A stretch of DNA of 59,413 nucleotides from Fragilaria crotonensis (Eukaryota > Bacillariophyta > Fragilariophyceae > Fragilariales > Fragilariaceae), in contig JAKSYS010000379.1 in NCBI GenBank assembly GCA_022925895.1, positions 1-59,413 on the forward strand. Direction: 5' to 3'. Under the pieces are notes generated by a model, which was given only the letters and a program-made list of their open reading frames with translations, had not been told where the DNA came from and made no database searches. The position numbers and the translations under genes were made by a program. This document shows, one piece after another, positions 21,262 through 33,392 of this stretch. Position 1 is the stretch's first letter. The number at the start of each line of letters is the position of its first letter.

Positions 21262-23545
21262 ATGATGATGCGGTCTTCTTCGCTTTCCGCACCGGCAGCC
21301 GCTGAGCTGCAAGATGCTGCACTTCTTCAGTCATTACAGATAGCGTCTCAAGCATGGGTCGCCTTCGACTGGGATGGAAAGATGGCGCAGTTGGAGAAAG
21401 CTTCAGCTGTCACTCGGGAGCAAAAAGACTTGTCCCTTGCTGCTCGCAAGCTTCTCGCGGAGACAACAAAGACGTTTAAGAAGTCAGTCAAGTCGATGGA
21501 GCAGGCATCCGCATCCCTTAAATCGAAAGCACCTGATGCAGACAATCTCGCTGTCAAGGCGATGGACAGTTTGGCAAAGGACTGCCGCCAGACTATCAAA
21601 TCATATCAGGAAGAAATCGATAATCTTACACGTCGTTGTAAGGCTTCTGAAAACGCGTTTTTATCCGTGCATACTTCAATTATGGAAGTTCCTGATCCAG
21701 TGGCATTGATGAGCGCAGCCATGGACCAGATCCGCAACCAACAAGGTCAGATCGCTCAGCTTCTTCGAACTGTGGAGCACGTAAATAGGGAAATGAACAA
21801 CATGGAGGCTAATACCCCGACTCTCGGCTCCGTCCATGTCGAGGGACGATAGGAAGAGCTGCTTCAGCTTCGCCGAGAAGTCGCTGAATATGAAGTTGAG
21901 TTTCGTGGCCTAAAGAACCAAGACATTACTATTCGCAAGCTCGAAGCCAAGATTGCGGAGCTTGAAGAAAAGCACAAGAACCTTAGCGCAAGAACTCGAA
22001 AAAGCGCACGCTGAACTTGCCGAAACTGAAGGCCGACGTGCTGCCGAGGCTCTGGAACGTGAGGCCGCCATGGAACGTCGAGTGCAGACGCTGGAACTCC
22101 AGCTCAAGGCTGAACGAGCTGGTCGTAAGCCACACAGACTCACTTGTTGGAAGCCGATGAGGGTGCTGGAGAACGTGAGGCAGCTTGGGAAGCTCAGCGA
22201 CGAATTTTAGTCGACGACGCAGAGCGCCTCCGAGACGCTTCACGAGTCGAATCGCGAACGTGATGAACTACGTCTCAAGGTCGCCGCCACTCAGGGCGGA
22301 TCTGGCGGTAAGTCAGCCCCTCCATCAGGAGCATTGGCTGTAGCTGACATCCTTCTCGAACGCAAAGCATACGAGGCAGAAGTTAGTGAGCTATCGCATA
22401 CTGCAAATGCGCTTCGTGAAGAGCTTCGTTTGAAGGAAGAAGCCTCTCAAGATGAAAGGCGCACTCTCCAGGCTTCTATTGATCGCTTGGAACGCGAGCG
22501 AAGCACCCTCGTCGCACAACTTGGATCATTGCAGACGCAGTTGTCCGCGGCTCCTTCTCAAAAGTATGTTGACAGCATTCAACGAGAATTGCGCATTCTC
22601 AAGCGCTTGGAATACAATGCTGAGGACGGAGAACGCGATCCTGAGTTTACTGGAGATGGTGACGAACAAGACTTTGAGGCTGTATTGGTATCGAAGTTGA
22701 AGCGAGTAGAATCAGAGCTTGTTCGGGAACGAAATCTCAAAGTCGAAATTTCTCGCGAATGCGATCAACTCAAACGAGAGTTGATAGAAGCTGACAAGGC
22801 TAGAGCTGAAGCTGAAGGGGTTGTTGCCAGTTTGGAAAAAGATCTTCACCTCGCTTTAGATGCATCGGCTAATTCACCAATTCACTTGACTAAAAGGATC
22901 ACTGCAAGCGCAGCTAAGACTGGAGAAGGCGCTGTTGTCCTTCAGGAAATCCTTGAACCAGGGTCTCCTCGTCTCATGACGCCTGCCTCCTACAGCGCTT
23001 CTGAGAAGGCCAACGATGATCACTCGGTGGCCACGATTGTGATGGCCCAACGCGATCGATTGAGGGTGAGATGCGATACATTGGAAGCTGAAAGGGATAG
23101 TTTCAAGCGAGAGCTGCAGGCACAAGTCCAAGCTTCAGAATCGCTGAAGATCGACAACACCAAGCTGTACGAAAAGGTACGCTATTTACAGACGTACCAG
23201 ACCCGTCTGGGAGGGCCAGACCGTGATTTAGATCTGGAGGCCCTTGAACAACGCTACGAAGCCTCAGTAGATCCTTTCCGGCAATTCAATCGCACCGAAC
23301 GTCAGCGTAAGATGAAAGAAATGTCTCCTATGGAACGCATTGTCTTCGTCGTCGCCAAGACCGCCCTTGGAACCAAGGAGATGCGAACTGCTCTTTTTGT
23401 TTACGTGTGCGCAATGCATTTGTTGGTATTCTTCACTACGTACAGTGGATCCCACGGAGAATGCGACGATAGCCACCACGAAATGTTGGCGCACTTGGCT
23501 CCCGACCAACATGAGAAAATCGCTGCTGCCATGTCGGGCGCGTAA
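21262..23545 (+). CDS. CASP-like Golgi coiled-coil protein, frame broken in the middle
   Basis: The product resembles CASP, a tail-anchored golgin that tethers vesicles at the Golgi. The N-terminal domain (21262-21852) has the family features: AWVAFDWDGKM, LAARKLLAETTKTFKK, YQEEIDNLTRRCKASENAF and a conserved VPDP. The middle is heptad-rich coiled coil (LAQELEKAHAELAETEG; LLEADEGAGEREAAWEAQ; RELRILKRLE). The C-terminus carries the diagnostic YLQTYQTRLGG, DPFRQFNRTERQRKMKEMS and MERIVFVVAKTALGTKEMR, then one transmembrane helix (ALFVYVCAMHLLVFFTTY) and a short tail. Between 21850 and 22330 the frame is broken by an in-frame TAG at 21850 and at least three one-base shifts, while coiled-coil sequence continues in the next frame each time. 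The ATG at 21262 is used because the conserved N-terminal domain follows directly. Confidence 0.82.
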
Positions 23546-24583
23546 TATGGGCTGAACTCGTCTACCTCTCTACCTCGCTCAACTATTCCAATGCAACTGG
23601 CGGAAAAGATGGGCGATGTGCTGTTATGGTCTTCGTCTATCTCTCAGCTGCTCCAATGCCAGGCATCGAACTTGAGTCTACATCAATACCACCATACTAC
23701 TTCTATTAATTTCTTCGACTACTACATTTTGTTCCAATATATTCTGCATTGTGGGCCTACAAAAGTAGGCCCACAATGCCCACTACCATAGTGCAGGAGA
23801 TGTTGAGCCGAGTCTCTTGATGTCGATAAAAATGGTGTATACTGTATACCTGGTTCCGGTAGTCGTACCTCGTACGATACTAAATACGTAGTACTTCAGT
23901 ACCTTCAAAATACTACTACTGGTAGAGTGGAAATTCCTTACGAGTACAACCGTGCAAGCGATGCATACTCTTGTTCAGTACTGGCACTGTGGTTTATATA
24001 CAGTTGAATCCTTTGAGGACATACGACATACGACATTGTTCATATTTCATATTCCATAGCAATGTCATTGTAGTAGTCGAAGTATGTAGGCATACAGTAA
24101 AATGACTGTCCAGTACCTCTACATGTTGCTGGCCCCCGCAACTGCTTTACAAGTACAACAGTAGACCTACTGTACCTGCTATGTTGAACGAGAGCACAGA
24201 AATGAAGTCAGATTTGAGATATTGGACACGTGCGACTGTGCGTGGAAAGGTGAAACTGTGCTGTTGCGGGTGTGACATGACGACATGACACGACGAACCA
24301 ATTTTACCACCGAAGTATCGGATTAGTCAGCGACTGTCAAGAGAGGAATAGGAGCGACGGTATTGGCTATTGACAACTACATCATCTGACGTTAACAGTG
24401 ACCGCGCGATCTTACATTAGTAGGCATCCAGACTTGACTTTTGAGTCCACGAAAAGGGAACTGTTGTCTCCGCTCGTCAGCGTCACCGTTGCAAGTACGC
24501 CAGGTCAGCAAGCATCCAAAGGACAGTCAAGGTTCCTGAACGCCTCAATATCTCACGACTTTGACCCAGCGAAACATTGAACG
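23546..24583. other. Intergenic between CASP and ABC transporter genes
   Basis: About 1 kb with no supported gene. It holds the CASP 3' UTR with a perfect hairpin at 23746-23779, GTAC-rich tracts at about 23850-23990 and 24110-24180, and the presumed ABC transporter promoter, in which I see no recognisable element. Confidence 0.5.
23746..23779 (+). terminator. Perfect 15-bp hairpin downstream of CASP gene
   Basis: GCATTGTGGGCCTAC, loop AAAA, GTAGGCCCACAATGC: a 15-bp perfect stem with a four-base loop, 200 bp after the CASP stop codon. It could be a 3'-UTR structure, a transcript-end signal, or a miniature foldback. The terminator label is a guess from position. Eukaryotic protein genes do not normally end at such hairpins. 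Confidence 0.35.
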
Positions 24584-27500
24584 ATGATCAAAACTGGTGG
24601 CAACAGTCGTGGCGGATCGTCACAATTCGTCCCTTCCCTTGGCTTTTTAGCGCTGCTGGTGGCACATATTGTTCTACCCTTTGCATCGCCATTTGCCGTT
24701 GGCACCTATGCCAGCACCACATCCGCGACAACAAATTTGGGCACATCCTCTGCTCTCCACCACCTCCGTCCTCCAGGCATTGGAGCGTCTTCTGGGTTGG
24801 CAGCGACATCAACCGCAGAGGAGATTCAGTCATCCAGACAGCGAAAACCCCTCCTCACGAAAGTACTGACGTACCTGAATCGGGCTGGTTCGCCGAATGC
24901 CTCCATTGCATGGAAAAGTGGCGAGTACAATGCTACATTAGTTTCGAAGTTGCTCTTCAGTTACGCCTCCCCTCTGGTGGACCTGGCGTCGGTACGGGAG
25001 CTTGAGGAATCCGATGCTTTCGCAATACCCAAGTCGCACAAGATGGGATCCGCCGTTCCTCAGCTTAGTGACATGTACCACAAATGCAGAACCAAGGCCC
25101 GGAGGACAATTGAACAAGATCGTGCAAAGGGCGGTGACGATGAGGCTGTGGCGTCTGAGTCGGGAACGCTGTTACAGGCCTTGATTTTGCACCAACGTCG
25201 GACGCTTATAGTGACGGGGATCTTACGATTGGCCAACACTGCGATTCAGGCATTTCCGGCACTCCTGATCGCTCGATTGCTTCGTCTTGTCGAGTCAGGA
25301 GATCGAGATCCTGTCAGAAAGTCACTTCTAGCCGTGGTTGCGCTCGTTGGCGTCCTGTCGGTGAAAATGATTATTGAGAATCAATACTTTCACAGGGTTG
25401 TTGACATGGCAACTCAAGTACGGGGTTCTTTGGGGGGCCTCATCTTCGACAAGAGCCTTCGACTCCCAACTGGAGGCGAGGGAGGGAAGGAGTCGAGGGA
25501 TAGCAAGACAAGTTTAGGCGATGGAGGCGTCTTGAATTTAATGCAATCCGATGCGTCAGTCCTCGAATCCACCGCCATGCAATTGCACACGATCTGGGAC
25601 GGTCCTTTGCAGATTATCATGTACACTTCGTTACTCTTTCGATACCTTGGTCCATCAGTGCTTTGGGGAATCGGTGTCTTACTTTTGGTGATTCCTTTAA
25701 ACAGTACAACATTGCGAATTCTGAATAGCATGCGACGTTTCGAGAATGAAGCCAAAGATGCTAGAACAAAACGAACGACTGAAGCTATCTCCAACATGAA
25801 ACTTCAAACTACAGGGATGGGAAAACTCGTTTGCTGATGATATAAACAGGTATCGTCGCGAGGAACTGGTTCGTCGCTCGTCAAGAGGTGTCATTCGAGC
25901 GCTGAACCAAGCCATATCGAATGCAGTTCCTGCGTTGGTGCTTGTGGTGACACTTATGGCTTATGCGAAGTCTGAAGACCGATTGTCGCAAGCACCATTT
26001 TACGGCTATATCCTTGTTCAATCAGTTGCGATTCCGTAAGTTACCGCTGGGCAATTGTGCCTCTGTCCTCCAGAAAATCTTTGCTCACAACCCCTCCCCA
26101 GCCCTTTTCTTTTACCTGATGCTCATCGATTCCCTAGCCAGCGGGAAGAGTTCCCTTCGTAGAATTTCGTCATACCTTGCCGCGGAAGAAATCACGCCCT
26201 ATGTGCAATCCCTGGAGTCGGTCGATGGTGGCGGTGCCATCGCGATGAAGAACGGGAACTTCCTTTGGTCATCAGCAAACCCCGCCGTAGACGGACAATC
26301 AGGACATGGGGCCGCCCCTGCTCTTTGTGGTGTTGACATATCAATTAATCCAGGAGAAATCGTTGCCGTCGTCGGGTCTGTTGGTTCAGGGAAGACAGCC
26401 CTCATCAAGGGTCTCCTGGGCGAGCTATCTCCAGTTCCCTCAGCAGTCATCGACCCGTCGATGAAGTCAAAAGCAGAGACGCTGGGTATCTTGGAAAAGC
26501 CGATCGTTATCGCACAAGGCGGAATAGCTTATTGCTCGCAAGAAGCCTGGTTGCCAAAGGGGACACTCAGAGATGCTGTCGTCTTCGGACGAGAATTCGA
26601 CGAGGCGCGATATCGGGCTGCGTTGACAGACGCAGGCCTGGATGAAGATATCGATGGGAGCATCAACGGAATGAATTCTAAGGAAGCTGCTTCTCGGGGT
26701 GTTTTGAGTCACGATACCGATGTTGGCGAAGGCGGCTCGAATCTCAGTGGAGGTCAGCGGGCGAGGGTTGCATTGGCTCGGGCCCTTTATTCTGGCGACG
26801 ATGCTAAAGTATACTTACTTGATGATCCGCTTGCTGCACTTGATGCCGCTGTCGGATCGACCGTGTTCGAGCGACTAACCAAGCGACTTCGGAGGTCAAA
26901 ATCAGCGACGCTGCTCGTCACAAACGACCCCAACATCCCGCGGCGCTGCGATCGTGTCGCACTGATGGGGAAGTACAATCCAGCATCTCCTTCATGCTCA
27001 ACAGTGATCGACATTGGTACATACGACGAATTATTAGCTAGAGGGCACGATCTCCGGAGCTTATCATCCCCGGAAGTGCCGTCAAGGGCTCTCGACGAGG
27101 ATACATTCCATGACTTGTCACACGACGCCGAAGTGATTCCGCTGAAAGTGTCTAATGCAACGTACGGATACAATCAGGCATTAGGAGAATTCGATAACAG
27201 TACGACGCTTACGCAGCATGCTGATCCAGACTGTGTTGAGTGCATGAGGGGTCTGGAGAATTATATTCCTGACAAAATTATCCCGATGACTCCGGACGTG
27301 GAGGATGAAGAATATCCAATTCTTAATTCAGTATTGGCAAACCACGAAAAAAGTGGTGCGGAAGAAAACCAAGTCACTGCGATTCCAACGGTTGCGGGTT
27401 CTTCGTCCGACCGGCGTACTACTGGTCTCGTCTCCGCGGACGATTTGATGTCCAAAGGAGCTGTTCCACTCTCTGCTTACACGACATACTTGAAATCAGT

Positions 27501-29375
27501 CAGGAACCCGCTTCTCCTTGCCGCCATGATTTTTTCCTTCGTTACGTCAAATGGAGCCCAGTTCTTTCAACAGTATATTGTCGCCAAGTGGACTGAGCTT
27601 GGGAGAGGTGATGCCCTGGCCACGGCCCTGGGTGGACAGTACCTTAGTTCTCTCGTGAAGGCCGCTGGCATCGTGTCCGTTTTTCTGTGGTTTCGGAGTT
27701 TCTTTACCATGCGCGTTGGGATTGAAGCCTCTGACTTTCTACACAACAAAATGTTGACCTCAGTCTTTAAGGCCCCGATGTCGTTCTTCGACTCCACACC
27801 ATCAGGGCAGCTACTGTCTAGGTTCGGGAAGGAAATGGAAATCATCGACAGTGCTGTCCCCTGATGGAATTGGATCTGTTTTGTTTTGCTTCTTGCAAAT
27901 CGGCATGTCTACAGCAGCCCTTGCCGGAGTGATCACTCCAGCGATGCTCCTTCCCTCACTGTAGTCGGGATCTTTTACAGTAACACGATGGGCCGCTTTC
28001 GACCTGCAGCTCGTGACTTGAAGCGAAGCGAGTCGCGTACGCGCTCCCAGTTTACACTCATTTTGGTGAGGCATTAAGGGGCAAAGAGACCATCCGATCG
28101 ATGCCTGGTGCAAGCAGAATTTGGTCGTCGCAACATCAGGGATTGACCGACCAGAACCTTTCAGTTTACTACCCGCAAAGGCACTTGATAGATGGCTCTC
28201 AATTCGACTCGAATCTCTCGGAAATGTTATCGTCTTCGTGGCTGCCGTTGTTTCGGTTTCCTAACGCGAGCAGGAAAGTTGAAGGCTGGCTCTGCCGGGT
28301 GGGGTTTGACACAAGCTATGGCAATCACGGGTCTACTTACATGGGCTGTTCGAACCTTGACCGATTTAGAGACTCACATGATGAGCATGATGAGAGTGCA
28401 AGAACTGACTGATCTTGACTCAGTGCACGTGGATGGCGCAGTCGACGGAGCCAAGGGACTAAAGATGCCGAAAGAGAAACAAGACGCCGGCGAGGCACTC
28501 TTGTCGCTGTACTCAGGTCCACCGAGAACCGCTGTTGCCCCAGCTTCAAGCACTGCACTTGTAACATCTGGATGGCCGTGGAAAGGCAACATCGAGTTCA
28601 ATCAAGTGTCGATGAGATACAACGAAATTTCCCGCTCGTATTGAAGAACGTTACGATCACAGTTCCGCCAGGAGCACTCTGGCATAGTGGGCCGAACTGG
28701 AAGCGGCAAAGCAGTCTCCTCCTCGCTCTTTTCCGACTCTTCGAACTAGAAGCAGGAGGTTCCATAAAGATTGATGGCATAGACATACGATCAGTGCCCC
28801 TCCACACTCTTCGCGCATCTTTATCTATCATACCGCAGGATCCGGTTCTTTTCACAGGAACACTTTTGTACAATCTCGACGCAACACGAACGGCAAGCCA
28901 GGAGGACGCTTGGGCTGCACTGGAAGCTGCGTCACCTGATTTAGCTATGCAATTCAGAGCTGCTGGAAGTGGTCTGGATACTTATATAAGTGAAGGGGGC
29001 AAAAACCTTTCAAGCGGACAGCGACAGCTCATTTGCCTTGCCCGTGCTTTGTTACGAAAAAGCAAGATTCTTGTCATGGACGAAGCTACGTCCAGTGTTG
29101 ATTCACGAACCGATGCCAATGTGCAAGAAACGATTCGCAGAGAGTTCGTTAACAAGGGCGTGACAGTCCTCACCGTCGCCCATAGGCTAGACACAGTACT
29201 TGGGTACGATAAAATTGCTGTTCTCGGCGCTGGGGACCTTGTTGAATACGGCTCGCCAAGCGATCTCTTGGAGAAAAGAAATGGTGAGTTCAGTCGGCTG
29301 GTAATGCAAGATCGCCGAAACAAGAAAAGTGGAGCGAAGAAAGCTGAAGAAATCCCTGCGTCTGCCAGAGTGTGA
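24584..29375 (+). CDS. ABCC/MRP-type ABC transporter, frame broken several times
   Basis: This is a full-length ABC exporter of the C subfamily, using ATP to pump conjugates or organic anions across a membrane. The ATG at 24584 is followed by a hydrophobic N-terminus and TMD1 with typical text (SYASPLVDLAS, FDKSLRL, GWENSF, AISLFNQLRF). A 66-bp GT-AG intron (26036-26101) lies after RFP. NBD1 has Walker A GSVGSGKTAL, signature LSGGQRARVALARAL and Walker B VYLLDDPLAALD. TMD2 includes MSFFDSTPSGQLLSRF, then IGMSTAALAGV and RDLKRSESRTRSP. NBD2 has a Walker A split by frame changes near 28690 (GRTGSGK), then IPQDPVLF, SSGQRQLICLARALL, ILVMDEATSSVD and TVAHRL. One-base breaks lie near 25812 (AAA), 25999 (TTTT), 27860, 28045 (CCC), 28150, 28258 (TTT), 28630 and 28690. 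Conserved motifs continue across each one. Confidence 0.85.
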
Positions 29376-30241
29376 GCGTGCTTCTTGAGTCAAGCGATGG
29401 CATTCCTCGGCACCTCAATCCGTTCGTGGAAATGTGCACGGTGCGTAAGTGATGCCGTCGTTAATGGTGTGTTGTATGCTATCTACTCGGAGTTGTTTGA
29501 AACTGCATGTACTGTAGGATATCTTGTTGATGGATTGGCGCACAACTCTACTATCCCGTGTATCGGCATCAGTAACACGGAGTAGGTTGTGATGGCTACT
29601 ATTCCTGTTCAGAATAAGTTATCTAATGGAGCGTATCAGAATAAGGCTTGTAAACACGACGATTACGACTTACTTCTATTGTAGTTAGTAGTTAGATCCC
29701 GCTATGTCTTCCACGAAGGGGTTAGTCCGTTGTTTTACGGCTACTAGAATCGGTCTCTATAGACACCTCCGCGACGCCATGACAGACCCATCGTGTTGGC
29801 GGGTCGGAGCGACAGGTTTGTCTCAGCTAATATAGTGACGAGAACATCACAAGCGGTTCAGTCAATTCAGGATTTCTGCGGGACCGCACTTTTTAGTTGG
29901 CGCGCAGAACGAGACTCAAAACGATCCGAAACAAAATTCTCCATCCTCCAGAAGCGTATGCGCGTTGTATGCATACAGATAACGTTTGAACTGCTGATCA
30001 GTGTGCCGGGATGTGGGATGTACTGTCATCATTGATGAAGTGTATAGATGTTTCATTTTCTTAAAAGTACGTTATCAACTGTTGATACGACGTGTGCATC
30101 ATGACATGAAAACAGGAAGGGTTAATTATTTAAGTAACCGCTTTCCAAATTTCTTAGCCTGGCTACTCGCTAGTACTGTTAATTCTTGCTTTTATAAGAT
30201 GCACATATATATGTATACTCGATATATCCAAAGAATATTGG
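29376..30241. other. Intergenic, no gene recognised
   Basis: This is the 3' region of the ABC transporter followed by AT-richer DNA that leads to the mobile element at 30242. Short open frames (for example 29793-30035) show no domain. I see no repeat of note. Confidence 0.5.
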
Positions 30242-31168
30242 TACAAGCATAAACATAGTACCTGGACTAGTAAAATTATTCGTTGTGTCGGGACACTTCA
30301 TGCACAACTTCTAACGGCACCAAATTGTAGATCTCATAAAAGGCTTTCTTTTCAGCTACTCAAAGCCGCGATACAATATGTATTGATGGAGTTATGAGTG
30401 GTCTAATTTTATTTTTTGAGATTTTTTTAAACATAGTACCTGGACTTTCAGTCACTAGTGTGGCAAATTGAGTCCCTTTTGACAATGTCAAGTTGGAACA
30501 AGTTTTTTTTCACGTTACAAATATATCACAAGGGCCTATTCTACAATTCTGCCATCTTGAAATTTATGTATTCAGCAATAAATACACTCGGATTGGCATT
30601 GAGATGGACAGCAGTAAAATTTCGAAGTTCGTAATGAAACTCTTGCTTTGTATGCGATTAAATTAGTAGCATGCAATTTTTTGTATGAAACATATGGAAA
30701 GTGCCGTAGGATTAAAAAATTGCGACGTCGACGCACTTCAATGTTCAAAATTGACTTTGACCATGTTGATTTTGCAGTGGCCGTCAGAAATGCAAAAGTA
30801 AGTTATGTGACTGCAAATTTGACCGGACATTAGAATACCGGCATACTAACAAGTAATAACAGTGTCAAAGAAGCACTACTGTCGTTCTTTGCATCTGTTG
30901 ACATGATACAAAAATGTGCAATTAAATTACGAAGCAAAACTTTACATTCGCCAAAAAAATCCAAAATTTTAACTCGCCGCATCTTTTGAACTGTCCCACC
31001 TCACCACAAACAAGCTACAGTAACCCCATATGTTTGAGGGCATAGGACAATTCTCTAGTTACTCAAATGCACAATCTTCGTGCATGGATGTGATGAAATG
31101 AGTGGTTTTAAAATCCGTCCAGCTACTCTCGTAATTTTGGTCGTCCAGATACTATGTTTATGCTTGTA
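30242..31168. mobile_element. Tc1/mariner-like non-autonomous element, ~0.93 kb
   Basis: The left end reads CAAGCATAAACATAGTACCT from 30244. The right end, reverse-complemented from 31166, reads CAAGCATAAACATAGTATCT. The match is one mismatch in about 25 bp and then continues loosely (GGAC, AAAATTA). Both ends are flanked by TA, the target of Tc1/mariner elements. A further copy of AAACATAGTACCTGGACT lies inside at ~30431. There is no transposase; the interior is AT-rich. The right end lies about 90 bp before the start codon at 31259. Confidence 0.65.
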
Positions 31169-31258
31169 CTGCTTCAGGTGTCATCAGTCATCAGTGATAT
31201 TGTCACAGAACACGCGAACGGCGCGACCAACTCCTCCAGGTCTCTCCTTCTCCTTGCC

Positions 31259-32689
31259 ATGATCAGAAAAGCACTGTGGTTCGCCTGGATTGTTGCTGCT
31301 GCCTCTGACAAAAAGGTGGTTTGTCCAGAGGATGCCAATGTGTTCGGATACGATTCCATTGACGCGCTGAATCAGGACATGAAGGCGATCTTCGAAACAG
31401 GAGAACATTTAGGCACAAGGTCGCACGTCTTTCGGCTCTGCCCACACACTATCTTCGATGGAAGCCAGCGATTGACTCCATTACTTAATAATTCACATTT
31501 TGTCTGTGGTATGACGGATCCTACTCACAAATGCACAATTTCTGGAGGAAAACATCAAATATACATTGCAGACTATCCAGGGTCGAGCATGGAATATATT
31601 TCTTCCGAGGGATCACTTTATCCGACAGTGAGGAATTTGGGTTGTTGCTCAGAGTCGCAGCGGCGTTGTTGCAGACTTCTTCGATTGCCAGTGTGGTGGT
31701 ACGTTGCCATTTATGTACATAGGACACCCCCCACTTGACACCCCACCGAACTCAACATACCCTTTTTCTTACAGGACGGCCATGGCGTGTCTGGAGTTCA
31801 TATTGTTTACGAAGCTTACGCTGAAAATACTGACGTAGGAGAAGCAGACGAAGAAGTTTTGTATCCAGATATCGCTGCGTTGTCACCGGAGGAGAACAAC
31901 GAGACGATTGACAATGTGTTTGCTCATCGTGAACTATCGACGATTGCAGATTCGGGAATGACAGTGCGCATCTACAATTCAACATTTATGGACATACACA
32001 CGTATGAATTTCAGGCAACTTATAACACTGGAAATCTGTACATGTTTAATGTATCGATGAAGAACATCCAAGCTGGCGTACTAAACAACATCATGACGGG
32101 GAATGCCACGATAGAGTCTTGCACCTTCGAAACGATTGACTCGGTTTCATTGATTCGAGCCGTCAGAAGTAGAATGATCGAGATTCGTGATACAAAGTTT
32201 TTAGACAATTCCGGTTCGGTAAGTTGTTGTGTGAGGCATGGATTGAGTAGAGAGTTAACATTCCTCTAATAACATTCGCGATAGGGAATGGTCACTGCCA
32301 TAAAATCCAACGTCACCATCTCAAACTGCCAATTCGTGAGAACCCGCGCACCACGAGGCGGAGAAGTTCTCGCCTTCGCCAGCAGTGTCGAACTTAATGA
32401 CTCCTGTATCATCGACTCCACAACCATGACACCAGTGTTTCGGAGTTCTACTTCACGTTTGTTGACTCACAATGTCTTCGGACAAGATATTGTTGGAGAT
32501 TTGTGCCCTGGGATATTGGTTGAGGACGAAGGCAGCTCGTGTTTCAGTGGGGGAAATTGCACAGGACAGTGCATTCTGCTAACTGGTTCGAAATGTGGGG
32601 AAGCGTCAGTGGCATCGTCGTTACTTACGCTTACAACGTGGGGTTTCCTTGCGGGTGCGACAGCCCTTGTATACCTGTTCTTCGAGTAG
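31259..32689 (+). CDS. Secreted or surface beta-helix-like protein, membrane-anchored, with introns
   Basis: I do not recognise a named family. The ATG at 31259 is followed directly by a hydrophobic signal-like stretch (ALWFAWIVAAAS). The body has short repeated strand patterns typical of right-handed parallel beta-helices (YNSTFMDI, MFNVSMKNI, IESCTFETI, IRDTKFLDNSGS, TISNCQFVRT) with many potential N-glycosylation sites. The C-terminus has a transmembrane-like end (LLTLTTWGFLAGATALVYLFFE). A 66-bp intron with donor GTAAGT lies at 32219-32284, and a second of about 75 bp ends with TTACAG at 31774. Its donor, probably near 31699, is unclear because the frame shifts at least twice between 31600 and 31700 (YIS, then GITLSDSEEFG, then VVAQSRSGVVADFFDCQ). 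It is likely a cell-surface or cell-wall protein. A carbohydrate-active role is possible, but no catalytic motif is visible. Confidence 0.6.
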
Positions 32690-33328
32690 AAAAGACGTTC
32701 ATTGATGTTCTCATCAAATTTTTTGTTCATGTTGCATCTCTCACGCATCCACCGAGCGCGAAAGTGCTGTGTTGGTCGCCGATGGACGTCTACGCCGGGC
32801 CGCGACAAAATTTCCACCCGAACAATATGACCCTTCCAACCATCGCACTATAATGGTATCCGACATTCGTATTAGATTCTGATGTCATTGCTTTACTTAC
32901 TTTCTACTCATTGTGTACGTCTAAGCTTGAGCAAGACGAAAGCTCACCATAAGACTGTATTGAAACCATTAGTTCAAGTGAGGTTTCTACGTGTCCACAT
33001 GACAGCGAAGGCCGAATTAATATATGCAATTCGATGATTTCATGGATCCACGTCAGATAAAACAACCATGTTCAACTTGCATAACAATTGTTACCCTGCG
33101 CTCACTCATTGCTGTTGGCCGCCACTTTATTGACACATGGTTGGCAGACCAAGTACATCGAGTTCCTTTCACAGACAATCGCCTTCGGTACCTAAATCGG
33201 ACATCGGCACCTGCGACGGTGAACTTCAACTTTACCCGAGCTGACGCAAAGCCAAGGCAACAATTTTCCGAAATTGCTACCTCTGGTACTCCAGCACCGT
33301 TCCATTGAGTTGTTACGTTGGCCAATCA
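32690..33328. other. Intergenic, no gene recognised
   Basis: This is the 3' region of the beta-helix-like gene followed by about 500 bp without recognisable features, up to the left end of the nested inverted-repeat cluster at 33329. Confidence 0.5.
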
Positions 33329-33392
33329 GGGCCTGTCCATCGGGTTTTTTGAAAATCGAAGAATCGAAGTTTCGAAGTACTCATATCCAATT

